DNA from: DATDAH01 sp963792205
Lineage (GTDB): Bacteria > Actinomycetota > Acidimicrobiia > Acidimicrobiales > DATDAH01
Direction: 5' to 3'
NCBI GenBank assembly: GCA_963792205.1
Contig: CAWBVI010000002.1
Span: 1,274,953 to 1,338,952 of the forward strand
Length of the DNA stretch: 64,000 bases
Under the pieces are notes generated by a model. That model ran no database searches and was not told the origin of the DNA. It saw nothing but the letters and a program-made list of their open reading frames with translations. The translations under genes were made by a program, and so were the position numbers. Position 1 is the first letter of the stretch. Every line of letters begins with the position of its first letter. Below are positions 38,167 to 47,711 of the stretch, in pieces.

Positions 38167-39245
38167 ACAAGATCCCCTTCCTCGACCTCACCCGCCTGCA
38201 CGCCAGCATCCGCCCCGAGCTCGACGCGGCCTTCGACGCGGTCGTCTCGGGCAGTCGCTTCGTCGGCGCCGCCGCGACGGTGGCCCCCTTCGAGGAGGCC
38301 TTCGCCGCCGCCCACCGCGCCCCGGCCACGGCCGCGTGCGGCTCGGGCACCGACGCCCTGGCCCTGGCCCTCCGCGCCCTCGGCGTCGGCCCCGGGGACG
38401 AGGTGGTCGTCCCGTCCATGACCTTCGTGGCCACCGCCGAGGCCGTGGTCCACGTCGGAGCCCATCCGGTGGTGGCCGACGTCGACCCGGTGAGCCTCCT
38501 GCTCGACGAGCCGAGTGTGGACATCGTGCGCACCGAGCGGACCCGGGCCGTGATCGCCGTCCACCTGTTCGGGCACGTCGTCCCCCCGGCGACCCTGCAG
38601 CGTTGGCGGGACAGCGGCCTCATCGTGATCGAGGACGCTGCCCAGGCCCACCTCGCGACCCTCGATGGCCAGCCCGTCGGCTCGGTCGGTCACGCGGCCT
38701 GCTTCTCGTTCTTCCCCGGGAAGAACCTCGGGGCACTTGGCGACGGCGGGGCCGTCCTCAGCACCGACCCCGCGGTGATCGAGGAGGTGTGCCGCCTGCG
38801 CGACCACGGTCGCCGGTCCAAGTACGAGCACGACGTCATCGGGTGGTGCTCCCGCCTCGATGGCCTCCAGGCCGCCATCCTCTCCACCAAGTTGGCGCAC
38901 CTGCCGGCGTGGACCGAGGGACGCGTTCGGGCGGCCGAGCGCTATCTCGATCGCCTCGATGCCCACCTCGTTCCCTGGGAGGAGGGTGCGGTGCACCACC
39001 TGCTCGTCGCCCGCGTCGACGGCGCCCGTCGGGACCGCATCCGAGACGACCTGCGCGCCGTCGGCATCGGCACCGGCGTGCACTACCCGGTGCCCCTCTC
39101 CCGACAGCCTTCGCTGGCCCCGTGGACCGGTTCCACGCCCGCAGCCGAGACGGCATCGGGCGAAGTCCTGTCACTGCCGATGGACCCCCTCATGACCCTC
39201 GACGAGGTCGACTACGTGTGCGACCGGTTCCTGGAGCTCCTGTGA
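38163..39245 (+). CDS. DegT/DnrJ/EryC1-type sugar aminotransferase (WlbC-like)
   Basis: A 360-residue PLP enzyme. IPFLDL at the N terminus, GSGTDALALALRALGVGPGD, SMTFVATAEAV, IEDAAQAH, and K187 in FFPGKNLGALGDGGAV, the Schiff-base lysine. Typical for transamination of a keto-sugar. It sits between the dehydrogenase that would make the keto-sugar and the acetyltransferase that would cap the amine, with 4-nt overlaps at both ends. Confidence 0.9.
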   Translation: MNKIPFLDLTRLHASIRPELDAAFDAVVSGSRFVGAAATVAPFEEAFAAAHRAPATAACGSGTDALALALRALGVGPGDEVVVPSMTFVATAEAVVHVGAHPVVADVDPVSLLLDEPSVDIVRTERTRAVIAVHLFGHVVPPATLQRWRDSGLIVIEDAAQAHLATLDGQPVGSVGHAACFSFFPGKNLGALGDGGAVLSTDPAVIEEVCRLRDHGRRSKYEHDVIGWCSRLDGLQAAILSTKLAHLPAWTEGRVRAAERYLDRLDAHLVPWEEGAVHHLLVARVDGARRDRIRDDLRAVGIGTGVHYPVPLSRQPSLAPWTGSTPAAETASGEVLSLPMDPLMTLDEVDYVCDRFLELL

Positions 39246-39829
39246 GCGCGGTGAGCACGGCGCCGGCCGCGTCGATCCACGAATCGTCGTATGTCGACGA
39301 CGACGTGCAGGTCGGTCCGGGCACCCGGATCTGGCACTTCTGCCACGTCCTCGAGGGCGCGCGCATCGGCCGCGACTGCATCATCGGCCAGAACGTCATG
39401 ATCGGCCCCGGTGTCGTCGTCGGTGATCGCTGCAAGATCCAGAACAACGTGAGCGTCTACCCGGGGGTGACGCTGGGCCACGGTGTGTTCTGCGGTCCGA
39501 GCGCCGTCTTCACCAACGTCCTCAATCCTCGGGCGGAGGTCGAGCGCAAGGACGAGTTCCGCCCCACCCCGGTGGGTCGCGGCGCGACCATCGGGGCCAA
39601 CGCCACCATCGTCTGCGGCAACGAGATCGGGGCCTACGCGATGGTTGGAGCCGGCGCGGTCGTCACCGCCGACGTGCTGCCGCACGCCCTCGTCGTCGGC
39701 GTCCCCGCCCGCCAGGTCGGCTGGGTCAGCCACGACGGCGAGGTCCTGGGCGAGGACCTGCGCTGCCCGCGCAGTGGCCGCCGTTACCGGACGAGCCCTG
39801 ATGGGGGTCTGGTCGAGGTGACCTCGTGA
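39242..39829 (+). CDS. left-handed beta-helix N-acetyltransferase (WlbB-like)
   Basis: A 195-residue hexapeptide-repeat acetyltransferase with several imperfect hexapeptides (ARIGRDCIIGQNVMIGPGVV, ATIGANATIVCGNEIG, AYAMVGAGAVVTADV) and a C-terminal extension. The IWHFCHV and NVSVYPGVTLG segments match WlbB/WbpD-type enzymes from memory. Together with the two previous genes it could make a 3-acetamido sugar nucleotide such as the UDP-diacetamido-uronic acids. The start is GTG, overlapping the aminotransferase stop. Confidence 0.85.
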   Translation: MSAVSTAPAASIHESSYVDDDVQVGPGTRIWHFCHVLEGARIGRDCIIGQNVMIGPGVVVGDRCKIQNNVSVYPGVTLGHGVFCGPSAVFTNVLNPRAEVERKDEFRPTPVGRGATIGANATIVCGNEIGAYAMVGAGAVVTADVLPHALVVGVPARQVGWVSHDGEVLGEDLRCPRSGRRYRTSPDGGLVEVTS

Positions 39830-40815
39830 CGTCGGCCACGGTCGCCGTCGACGCCCCGTCGGCGGACCCCTCTGAGGTGGCCGCACCTCCGCCCGGCCGG
39901 TCGCTGTTCCACGAGCCATGGTGGCTGGACGCCGTGGCCCCGGGTGCCTGGGAGGAGGTCACGGTCGAGCGCGATGGGGAGACGATCGCTCGCTTGCCCT
40001 ACCTGCCCGTGCGCCGCTTCGGCCTCCGGACACTGGTGGCCCCACCCCTGTGCAACCGTCTGGGTCCTCTGGTCGACGCGGGCGAGGGCAAGTACGTGCG
40101 GCGGCTGAGCCGTGAGGGCGAGGCCGTGGGCGAGCTGCTGGAGCTCCTGCCTCGCCACGACGTGTTCCGCCAGAGCCTGCGACCGGAGCTGCTGAGCTGG
40201 TACCCGCTGCACCGGGCCGGTGCCCGGGTGGAGCCCCGCATCAGCTACGTCCTCGACGACCTCTCCGACCTGGACGCCGTATGGGCCGACGTTCGGTCCG
40301 AGGCCCGCCGAACCATCCGCAAGGCCGAGGCGGCCCTGACGGTGACCGAGGACGACGACGGTGCTGACCTCGCGGTCATGGCCGCCGCCACGTTCGCCCG
40401 TCAACGCCGGGACCTGCCGTTCGGTGCCGACCTCCTGCACCGGGTCGTTCGGGCGACCCTCGAGCGCGGACGGGGCCTGGTCCTCACCGCCCGGGATGAG
40501 CACGACCAGGCCCACGCGTCGGTCTTCGTCGCCTGGGAAGCCGATCGGGCCTGGTATCTGGTCGGCGGCGCCGACCCCGCCTTGCGCAGCAGCGGCGCCA
40601 CCAGCCTGCTGCTCTGGGAGGCGGTCAAGCGGTCGGCCGATCACGTGCCCCGCTTCGACTTCGAGGGCTCGATGGTCCCGGGCATCGAGCGGAGCTTCCG
40701 CAACTTCGGCGGGCGCCAGGAGACCTATCACGCGGTCACGCTGACGAGCCGCCGGGGCGGCGTGGCCGTCGACCTCCACGCCGTGGCCGAGAGGTGGCGA
40801 GCGGGGCGGTCGTGA
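39826..40815 (+). CDS. FemAB/GNAT-fold acyltransferase-like protein
   Basis: A 329-residue protein of the FemAB/BioF2-like GNAT type: SLFHEPWWLDAV near the N terminus, DAVWADVRSEARRTIRKAEA, HASVFVAWEADRAWYLVGGADPAL, ATSLLLWEAVKRSADHVPRFDFEGS and IERSFRNFGGRQETY. Such proteins add acyl or aminoacyl groups to cell-surface precursors and are common in polysaccharide loci. GTG start, 4-nt overlap with the previous gene. Confidence 0.82.
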   Translation: MTSATVAVDAPSADPSEVAAPPPGRSLFHEPWWLDAVAPGAWEEVTVERDGETIARLPYLPVRRFGLRTLVAPPLCNRLGPLVDAGEGKYVRRLSREGEAVGELLELLPRHDVFRQSLRPELLSWYPLHRAGARVEPRISYVLDDLSDLDAVWADVRSEARRTIRKAEAALTVTEDDDGADLAVMAAATFARQRRDLPFGADLLHRVVRATLERGRGLVLTARDEHDQAHASVFVAWEADRAWYLVGGADPALRSSGATSLLLWEAVKRSADHVPRFDFEGSMVPGIERSFRNFGGRQETYHAVTLTSRRGGVAVDLHAVAERWRAGRS

Positions 40816-42197
40816 CCCGACCCTCGTTCGCGCTTCGCTTCCCGCCGACGACGCCGGACCCCGTCCGCCGACGCATCACCTACGCGTTCGGGCTCTTCGC
40901 CTTCACCCACGGCTACTCGGTCGACGACCACAGCGATCGCTCCGTCGGGTGGGGGACAGGAACCGAGGCTGACGTCTGTCTGCCGCGGGTCTCCTTCGAC
41001 CGGCCGCTCGACCGCCCGGCGCCGAGCCCCACCTGGGTCAACGGCCTGCCCACCTTCCACGGTGTCGACCGCGGTGCCCCGGACCTCCTGGCTGAGCTGT
41101 TCGAGTGGGCGGCACGGCCCCACGAGCTGGCCGTCGGTGAGCGAGACGACGTGGGCCGCCTGCCGACGGCGTCGACGCTGCCCGTCCACGCCGGCCTGGA
41201 CCACCGTCGGCCGTGGGCCAACCTGCTCATGGCGGCGCTGAACGACCGCCTGCGGGCTCGTTGGCCGGATCTCCCGGAGCGCCCGGCGGCCTTCGGGTCA
41301 CGTACGGCGGTCGTGGCCAGCCACGACATCGACTTCCTCGCCGGTCGGGCCCACCAGACGGCTGTCCGATACACCAAGAACCTGGCCCTGGCCGGCGCCG
41401 TCCGCCGTGACCCCGCCGTGGTCCGCTCCGCGCTCCGGGGCGGCCCGAAGGCTCTCGACCGCCTGGCCTGGGTGGCCGAGGAGGAGCGTCGTCGCGGGCT
41501 CGACGCCAGCTGGTACGTGCTGTGTCGGTCGGCTCACGCCCGCGACGCCAACTACGACCTGGCCGAGGGCCGCACCGGCCGGGCGCTCGGTCGCCTGGCC
41601 GGGGCCGAGGTGGGTGTCCACGGCAGCTACACCAGCCTCGAGGCCCCCGGTCGCCTGGCCGAGGAGTACCAGCGGCTGCGGTCCCGGGGCTTCGACCCCG
41701 TCGGCGGCCGCCAGCACTGGCTCCGCTACGACGACAACACGCTCTTCCGCGAGCTGGTCCGGGCGGGCGCCCGCTACGACGCCACCGTCGGCTACAGCGA
41801 CGACGTCGGCTTTCGCCAGGGACTGGCCTCGCCGTTCCCGGTCTACGACCTGGGCACCGACCGGGTGCTCCCGGTGATCGAGCTGCCGCTCGTGCTGATG
41901 GACGTCGGCGTGGACCACCTGCGCCGCACCGGCGAGGACTGGCGGGCCGCCGTCGATCAGGTCGTCGCCGGGGTGGCCGAGGCGGCGGTCGGTGGCCCCT
42001 CGATCGTCTGGCACGACACGGTCTTCGGCGGCACCCAGGTCCACCCTGCGGTCGCCGACGCCTACTGGACGACCTGCGAAGGTGCAGGGGTGGTGGCCGC
42101 CACCGAGGTGCTGGCCGAAGCCGAGGCCCGCCTGGACGCGGCGTTCCCGCTCAACCTGCGCGCTGCAGCACCGAGTGGAAGCGGTACGGGTAGTTGA
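40812..42197 (+). CDS. polysaccharide-deacetylase-like protein
   Basis: A 461-residue protein with the NodB-like pieces AVVASHDIDFL (DxD-type metal motif), EVGVHGSYTSL (HxS-type metal motif), DATVGYSDDVGFRQGL and IVWHDTVFGG. No signal peptide is seen. Family members deacetylate sugars of surface polymers. The start GTG overlaps the previous stop by 4 nt, giving a continuous plus-strand run from 36023. Its 3' end overlaps the convergent methyltransferase by 47 nt, which is unusual. Confidence 0.8.
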   Translation: MTRPSFALRFPPTTPDPVRRRITYAFGLFAFTHGYSVDDHSDRSVGWGTGTEADVCLPRVSFDRPLDRPAPSPTWVNGLPTFHGVDRGAPDLLAELFEWAARPHELAVGERDDVGRLPTASTLPVHAGLDHRRPWANLLMAALNDRLRARWPDLPERPAAFGSRTAVVASHDIDFLAGRAHQTAVRYTKNLALAGAVRRDPAVVRSALRGGPKALDRLAWVAEEERRRGLDASWYVLCRSAHARDANYDLAEGRTGRALGRLAGAEVGVHGSYTSLEAPGRLAEEYQRLRSRGFDPVGGRQHWLRYDDNTLFRELVRAGARYDATVGYSDDVGFRQGLASPFPVYDLGTDRVLPVIELPLVLMDVGVDHLRRTGEDWRAAVDQVVAGVAEAAVGGPSIVWHDTVFGGTQVHPAVADAYWTTCEGAGVVAATEVLAEAEARLDAAFPLNLRAAAPSGSGTGS

Positions 42198-42825
42198 CCG
42201 ACCCGTAGAAGCGGGCCGTGAGGCCGTGAGCAGCGGCCAGGCGTTCGATGTCCGGGTAGTCGTGCCAGTGCCCCATGTTGTCCCGCACCAGGCGGCGTTT
42301 GGCGTGGGCGGCGAGGGCGAGGGGAAGGCTGCGCCGGGTGCCGGCGGTCAGGTCCCCCCGGGCGTAGCCCCAGCGCAGCCGGCGCCACGGGTTGGAGGCC
42401 AGGACCAGGACCCCATCGTCGGCCACCATGGCGGCGATGTTGGCCACGTGGTCGGCGAGCTGGTGGCGGTCGAGGAACTGGGCCATGGCGCTCGAGAAGA
42501 TCACGTCGAACCGTTCGTCGACCCGGAAGGACTCGGCTCTCCCTGTCCGGACCTCGACCCCCGGGTGCCGCTCGCGGAAGCCCTCGAGCATGCGTTCGGA
42601 GAGGTCGACCCCCAGGTAGCGGTCGGCGCGGTCGAACCCCAGGGGTGCGAACAGCGCGCCGTCGCCGCAGCCCACCTCGAGCACCCGCCCGTGGGGTGGG
42701 GGCGGCAGAAGGAGCGAGAGCTCGGCCCCGTAGGCGGCGTAGTACTCGTCGGCCTCGCTGCGGTTGAACGGGGTCGACTGCTCCGCCCAGTACGACGCCC
42801 ACAGGTTGCGGGCACGGTCGCTCAC
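42151..42825 (-). CDS. class I SAM-dependent methyltransferase
   Basis: A 224-residue methyltransferase with RVLEVGCGDGALFAPLGF, YLGVDLSERMLEGF, ERFDVIFSSAMAQFLD and a C-terminal basic domain. The GTG start overlaps the stop of the FAD protein by 4 nt, so they are coupled. Convergent with and overlapping the deacetylase gene. Probably a tailoring enzyme of the glycan cluster; substrate unknown. Confidence 0.82.
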   Translation of the reverse strand: MSDRARNLWASYWAEQSTPFNRSEADEYYAAYGAELSLLLPPPPHGRVLEVGCGDGALFAPLGFDRADRYLGVDLSERMLEGFRERHPGVEVRTGRAESFRVDERFDVIFSSAMAQFLDRHQLADHVANIAAMVADDGVLVLASNPWRRLRWGYARGDLTAGTRRSLPLALAAHAKRRLVRDNMGHWHDYPDIERLAAAHGLTARFYGSVNYPYRFHSVLQRAG

Positions 42826-43949
42826 GGCGCCATTCCCGCACTCTCGGTCTTCAGGGACCGGATCAGGTCGCCGTGTGAGGCCAGGACGGTCAGCCGGCCT
42901 TCGGGATCGTGAGCGGCGATCTCCCGGAGTGACTCCGTCGCGTCCCAGCTCTCGAACGTCAGCCACGAGTGATCGAGGGGCTCGGCCCCTGCGGTGAGCA
43001 GCCCGGCCGAGATCAGCAGCTCGGTGACCTCGCCGACCGAGGGTCGGCCCTGGCTGCTCGTGCGGAGGTTGACCAGCGCCAGCTGGACCTCGGGCGCGCC
43101 GGGCTCCGCTCGGGCCACGTCCGTGACGTCGGTGACGCGGTGCAGACGGCGGTGGTACGGGAAGTGCGCGTACGACGTCGGTCGGAGCGCGCCGGGTGGC
43201 AGGGCCAGGAGCAGGTGGAGGTGCTCCCGAGCGGATCCCGTGACGGCGTGAGTGGTCGGGCCGACCACGACGGCCTCCAGGCGGGCACCCGCGGGCACCA
43301 CCACGCGGTCGACGTCAAAGGGGTCATCGGAGCTCTCGATCCGCACCGACCCGGGTCCATCGGGGATGACGACGCGCTCGACGGTGACGTCCACCACGCG
43401 GCATCCGGCTTCCTCGGCTCGCCCCACGAGCTTCTCGAGCAGTGCCGCCACCCCGCCGTCGACGTAGCGGACGGCGATTCGCTCCCGGCGGCGCTCGAGT
43501 GCGAGCCGGACGAGGCGACCGGGGCGGCGGCGCAGGTCGTGGCGCACCTGGCGACGGGCCCGCGATCGTTCAGGGCCGGGCAGGTGGCGCGAGCGCACGA
43601 GGCGGCGGGCGCAGGACGCGGGCAGGAGGGCGAGGGACAGCAGCGGGCTGAAGGGAGAGGCGTAGGGCACGGAGAGACGTCGGGTGAGGTGGACGCGGGG
43701 CACCGGCTCCTGCTGGATCAGTCCGAGGCCGGCGGCCTCGAGCGCAGCGTAGGCGTCCCGATCCGGCTCGAAGAGGTGACAGGCGGTCTCGACGCCGTCG
43801 TGGCCGGCGAAGGCGGTGGTGGTCCAGGATCCCCCGAGCACGCCGCGCTCGGCGATCGTCACCCGGTCGCCCCGCTGCGCCGCGGCAATGCCGTGGAGGA
43901 GCGCGAGCGGGCTGGTCCCGACGACGAGGACCCGGTCGCTGGTCACCAC
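42822..43949 (-). CDS. FAD/NAD(P)-binding oxidoreductase-like protein
   Basis: A 375-residue protein with an N-terminal dinucleotide-binding fold (DRVLVVGTSPLALLHGIAAA, ERGVLGGSWTT). It resembles flavin amine oxidase/UDP-galactopyranose-mutase-like enzymes in the first 60 residues, but I cannot place the rest. The VRYVDGGVAALLEKLVGRAEEAG segment (helping to build the second half of the FAD site) supports a flavoprotein. The GTG start overlaps the end of the flippase gene by 7 nt. Confidence 0.7.
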   Translation of the reverse strand: MVTSDRVLVVGTSPLALLHGIAAAQRGDRVTIAERGVLGGSWTTTAFAGHDGVETACHLFEPDRDAYAALEAAGLGLIQQEPVPRVHLTRRLSVPYASPFSPLLSLALLPASCARRLVRSRHLPGPERSRARRQVRHDLRRRPGRLVRLALERRRERIAVRYVDGGVAALLEKLVGRAEEAGCRVVDVTVERVVIPDGPGSVRIESSDDPFDVDRVVVPAGARLEAVVVGPTTHAVTGSAREHLHLLLALPPGALRPTSYAHFPYHRRLHRVTDVTDVARAEPGAPEVQLALVNLRTSSQGRPSVGEVTELLISAGLLTAGAEPLDHSWLTFESWDATESLREIAAHDPEGRLTVLASHGDLIRSLKTESAGMAP

Positions 43950-45270
43950 GCCCCCACGAGGGCCGGGTCGGGCCCGACGGCCCGAACCTCACGCCAGCTC
44001 AGCACCCAGAGGAGGGCGGCGCCACTGATGAAGGCCAGCGTGTAGGCGACCACCGCACCCCGGGCCGACCACGCGAAGACATCGGCGGCGACGAACGCGG
44101 CGACGAACAGCAGCAGGCGGGCGACCTCTCGCCGCAGCTCCACATCGGGCCGCTCGACGAGGCTGAACGTGGCGCTGATCGCACCCGTGGGCACCAGTGC
44201 GAGGAGGGCGACGGCCATGATCTGCGTGTAGACGCCGGACTCCCGCCACTCGGCCCCGAACACCAGGGCGAAGAGGCTCGGTGCGGTCAGCACGACCACG
44301 ACCACCAGGGGGATGGTCCAGGTGAACAGGCGGCGCGTCGTGCGCTGGTACAGGTGCCGGAAGGCCACCGGGTCCGTGCGCACGAGCCGGGCGCCCTGGT
44401 GAACGAAGACCTGGTACACGGACTGCACGATCATGTTCGTGGGCAGGATCAGGGACCGGTAGGCGAGCAGGAAGAGCCCGGCGACGTGGGGCCCGTAGAG
44501 GGCGGACAGGGCGAGCGGCGGCACCTCGAGGGCGGTGCGGTTCAGGAGGCTGGAACCGCTCGCGAACAGGGGAACCTCCGGTACCGGCGGGCCATCTGCC
44601 ACAAGTCGTCGATCGTGACCGCTTCGTCCGGGCGCCGGGACCGATGCAGGGGGACAACGAGCACGGCGGCCCCCGCCGCCCAACCGAGGGGCACCGCGAC
44701 GAGCAGGGTGCTGAGGCCGCCGCCGCGTAGTCCTCCGATGACCTGGATGGCGATTGTCACGAGGGTCTGGACCGCCCGGCTGACCGCGATCATGCGGAAG
44801 TCCCCGATCCGCACGGACCACGTCGACAGGCTCTGGAACAGCCCAGCGGCCAGCACGGTCGGTCCGACGAGCCACATGGCATCGTCGAGTTGTGGGGCCT
44901 GGAGCACCTCGGCCAACCAGCCGCGGGCGGCCATGGTGGCAGCGCCGACGACGATCGAGACCAGGACGACGCACACCGCGGACACATAGAGCACGGTCCG
45001 GCCCTGCCGGTCGTCGTCGGGGAGGGGGACAGCGCTCTCGTAACGGAGACCGGCGACGACGTAGCCGATCCCGGTGATCGAGAGCAGGAGAGCGAGGACC
45101 CCGAAGTCGTCGGGATCGTACTGTCGGGTCAGGATCGGGGTGAAGCACACCAACGCCACCTGGGCCACCACGGAACCACTCATGGCGACCGCGGCGCGCT
45201 TGACGAGGACGCCCCCGGGGAGGCGGTCGACCAGCCGGCGGGCGCGGCCGTCGGCGGTCGCATCGTCCAC
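43943..45270 (-). pseudogene. lipopolysaccharide/oligosaccharide flippase (Wzx/MOP type), frameshifted
   Basis: An approximately 440-codon MOP-superfamily exporter with about 12 helices: N-terminal part VAMSGSVVAQVALVCFTPIL and VVAGLRYESAVPLPDDD, C-terminal part VAGLFLLAYRSLILPTNMIV and FALVFGAEWRESGVY. The reading frame breaks at a GGGG run on the plus strand (44569-44572): the first part ends RRYRRFPCSR-stop, the continuation in another frame begins PLFASGSSLLNRTALE. Adding one base to the run restores a single frame. Flippases of this kind move lipid-linked glycan units outward, in line with the cluster. Sequence error or recent inactivation cannot be told apart here. Confidence 0.7.
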
Positions 45271-45309
45271 CTAGTCCAATCGGCCACGGGCGGGCCGCTC
45301 TGAGCCGGA

Positions 45310-46293
45310 TCAGGGGCTGATGTCTGCTCTCGGAGGCATCGTCGGCGCCGGGGCGCGGAGCCGGAAGCGTTGCTCGATGACCCGGTGCGAGAGCTCGGCC
45401 AGGACGACCGAGAGCGCCAAGGAGGCCACGCCGGGGCCGAACGTGTGCCACACCGCGAAGTGCCAGAGGTAGAGGGAGTACGAGATCCGGCCCAGATGGC
45501 GAAGGGGGGCGGCGCACAAGATGCGATTCGAGGTCTCAGCGCCCCAGGCCACCAGGACCGCGCTGGCCACGACGCTGACGGTGATCCCCCAGAGCGCCAG
45601 CTCGTCGAGGTCGAGCGAGGTGGCGTACAGGGCCAACGACGCCCAGGCCAAGCCGACCGCGGCCCGGTTCGGGCGCCACCGTCGGCCCTCGTGGGCAAGG
45701 ACGCCGAGGACGCAGCCGACGAGGAGCGCGTCAGCCCGCGTGTGGGTCCAGTGGTACACCTCGACGTAGGACGCGCCGTCGAGCACGAGCAGCGTTCGCA
45801 GCGCGACGGCCACGACGGCACCGGCAGCGGCGACGGCCAAAACCCGTTGGCGGGCCACCACCAGGATGAGCGGCCAGAACAGGTAGAAGTGCTCCTCGAT
45901 CGCCAGCGACCAGGTCGCGCCGAACGGCCCGAGGTCATGGTCGACGGCCACGTAGTTCGCGGTGTAGGTGAGCGAGGACAGCAGGCCCAGGCCCCATTCG
46001 GTGCCGGACCGGGCGGCGACCACGGCGTAGACCGGGAGCACCGCGATGAGCACCGGCAGCAGTCGTCGGGCCCGGCGGCCGTAGAACGCGATCAGCGGCA
46101 CACCGCCGAGGCGATCCCGCTCCTCCAGCAACAGGCGGGTGATGAGGTAGCCCGAGAGAACGAAGAAGAGCGTCACCCCACCACCGCCGGTGCGGACGGG
46201 GCCGATGGCGAAGTGCGACGCCACCACGAAGGCGATGGCGACTCCACGCAGACCGTCCAGCCCCGGTCGATGTCCGAGCGGGGCTCCTCCCAC
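45310..46293 (-). CDS. membrane acyltransferase (OafA/YrhL, acyltransferase 3)
   Basis: A 327-residue polytopic acyltransferase: GLDGLRGVAIAFVVASHF with the catalytic His, FFVLSGYLITRLLLEE, FYGRRARRLLPVL, WSLAIEEHFYLFWPLIL, then further helices and YSLYLWHFAVWH. It O-acylates a surface glycan. GTG start. 39 nt downstream of it lies the start of the flippase, in the same direction. Confidence 0.9.
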   Translation of the reverse strand: MGGAPLGHRPGLDGLRGVAIAFVVASHFAIGPVRTGGGGVTLFFVLSGYLITRLLLEERDRLGGVPLIAFYGRRARRLLPVLIAVLPVYAVVAARSGTEWGLGLLSSLTYTANYVAVDHDLGPFGATWSLAIEEHFYLFWPLILVVARQRVLAVAAAGAVVAVALRTLLVLDGASYVEVYHWTHTRADALLVGCVLGVLAHEGRRWRPNRAAVGLAWASLALYATSLDLDELALWGITVSVVASAVLVAWGAETSNRILCAAPLRHLGRISYSLYLWHFAVWHTFGPGVASLALSVVLAELSHRVIEQRFRLRAPAPTMPPRADISP

Positions 46294-46351
46294 GTCCCTT
46301 CTGTCGCCCGCTGGCCGCCGAAGTGAAGCCGGCGCCGGTTCGGGGATCAGG

Positions 46352-47446
46352 TCAGGTGATCTCCAGCATGCGGTCGAGGGCCACCCGCGCCCACTCGGAG
46401 GTCTGGGGGTCGACCGTGATCTGGTTCACGACCCGGCCGTCGACCAGGTTCTCGAGGACCCAGCAGAGGTGCGGGGCGTCGATGCGGAACATGGTGGAGC
46501 ACGGGCAGACCAGCGGGTCGAGCGAGAGCACGGTCTTGCCCTCCGTCTCGGCGTTCAGACGGTTCACGAGGTGGATCTCGGTGCCCACGCCGATCACCGC
46601 CCCCGCCGGCGCGTCGGCGATGGTGCGGATGATCCCCTCGGTGGAGCCGACGACGTCGGCCTGCGCGGCCGTCTCGTGGGCGCATTCCGGGTGGACCACG
46701 ACCAGGGCGCCGGGGTGCTCGGCCCGGAAGGCCTCGATGTGCTCCGGCTTGAAGCGTTGGTGGACCGAGCAGTGCCCCTTCCAGAGCAGGAAGCGGGCCT
46801 CCTTGGCGTCGGCCTCGGTCAGGCCGCCGGCGTCGAGGCGGGGGTTCCACACCCGCATGTCGGCCTCGCCGTAGCCCATGTCGTAGCCCGTGTTGCGGCC
46901 CAGGTGCTGGTCGGGGAAGAACAGGGTCTTGTCGCCCCGCTCGAACGCCCAGTCGAGCACGGCCCGGGCGTTGGACGACGTGCACACGGCACCGCCGTGC
47001 TCGCCCACGAACGCCTTCAGGGCGGCCGAGGAGTTCATGTAGGTGATGGGCACGACCCGCTCGATGTCGATCATCTGCTCGAGGGTGGCCCAGGCCTCCT
47101 CCACCTCGTCGAGGTCGGCCATGTCGGCCATCGAGCAGCCGGCGTTCAGGTCGGGCAGGATCACGGCCTGGTCGTCGCTGGTGAGGATGTCGGCCGACTC
47201 GGCCATGAAGTGCACGCCGCAGAACACGATGTAGGCGGCCTCGGGCCGGCCCTTGGCCAGCTGGGCCAGCTTGAAGGAGTCGCCCCGGGCGTCGGCCCAG
47301 ACCATGACCTCGTCGCGCTGGTAGTGGTGACCCAGCACGAACAGCTTCGGGCCGAGCGTGGCTTTGGCGGCGCCGATCCGTTCGGCCAGATCGGCCTCGG
47401 GCGCGTCGCGGTGGTCGTCGGGTAGAGGTGCTTGCAGCCGCAACAT
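46352..47446 (-). CDS. nadA: quinolinate synthase NadA
   Basis: A 364-residue [4Fe-4S] enzyme that makes quinolinate from iminoaspartate and dihydroxyacetone phosphate in NAD synthesis. FVLGHHYQRDEVMVWAD, the Cys in YIVFCGVHFMAE, VVVHPECAHE and LDPLVCPCSTM (cluster ligands), and TGYDMGYGEADM are present. The ATG start follows GGGAGG by about 10 nt. nadB and nadC are not adjacent. Convergent neighbours on the left are the glycan genes. Confidence 0.95.
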   Translation of the reverse strand: MLRLQAPLPDDHRDAPEADLAERIGAAKATLGPKLFVLGHHYQRDEVMVWADARGDSFKLAQLAKGRPEAAYIVFCGVHFMAESADILTSDDQAVILPDLNAGCSMADMADLDEVEEAWATLEQMIDIERVVPITYMNSSAALKAFVGEHGGAVCTSSNARAVLDWAFERGDKTLFFPDQHLGRNTGYDMGYGEADMRVWNPRLDAGGLTEADAKEARFLLWKGHCSVHQRFKPEHIEAFRAEHPGALVVVHPECAHETAAQADVVGSTEGIIRTIADAPAGAVIGVGTEIHLVNRLNAETEGKTVLSLDPLVCPCSTMFRIDAPHLCWVLENLVDGRVVNQITVDPQTSEWARVALDRMLEIT

Positions 47447-47578
47447 CAGTTGTGAACCTCCCGTGCAGAGGCTCCGATGTGAGCGGTGGGGGCAGTCCGG
47501 TCGCCACGCCACGGGGATGTCGCTCTCAGAGCCGATATGTCACCGGATACCGGACCGGTGTGCCCACTCTACAACCAC

Positions 47579-47689
47579 GCTTGGGAAGTGCGCGAAGGCT
47601 GAGGCTGCTGCGCTACGTGGGAATCGCCAAGCTGCGCTTGGCGATCAACGCTGTGCTTGTCAGGTCGCCTCGCCTGTCGGCTCGGCTCC
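47579..47689 (-). repeat. 115-bp interspersed repeat, copy 4
   Basis: Minus strand: starts GGAGCCGAGCCGA 22 nt after the ilvA stop, hairpin ATCGCCAAGC-GCA-GCTTGGCGAT (47623-47645), ends GCGCACTTCCCAAG (111 bp). It fills most of the space between ilvA and the nadA promoter region. Confidence 0.85.
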
Positions 47690-47711
47690 TGGTGGCCGCG
47701 TGTTCCGTTGC

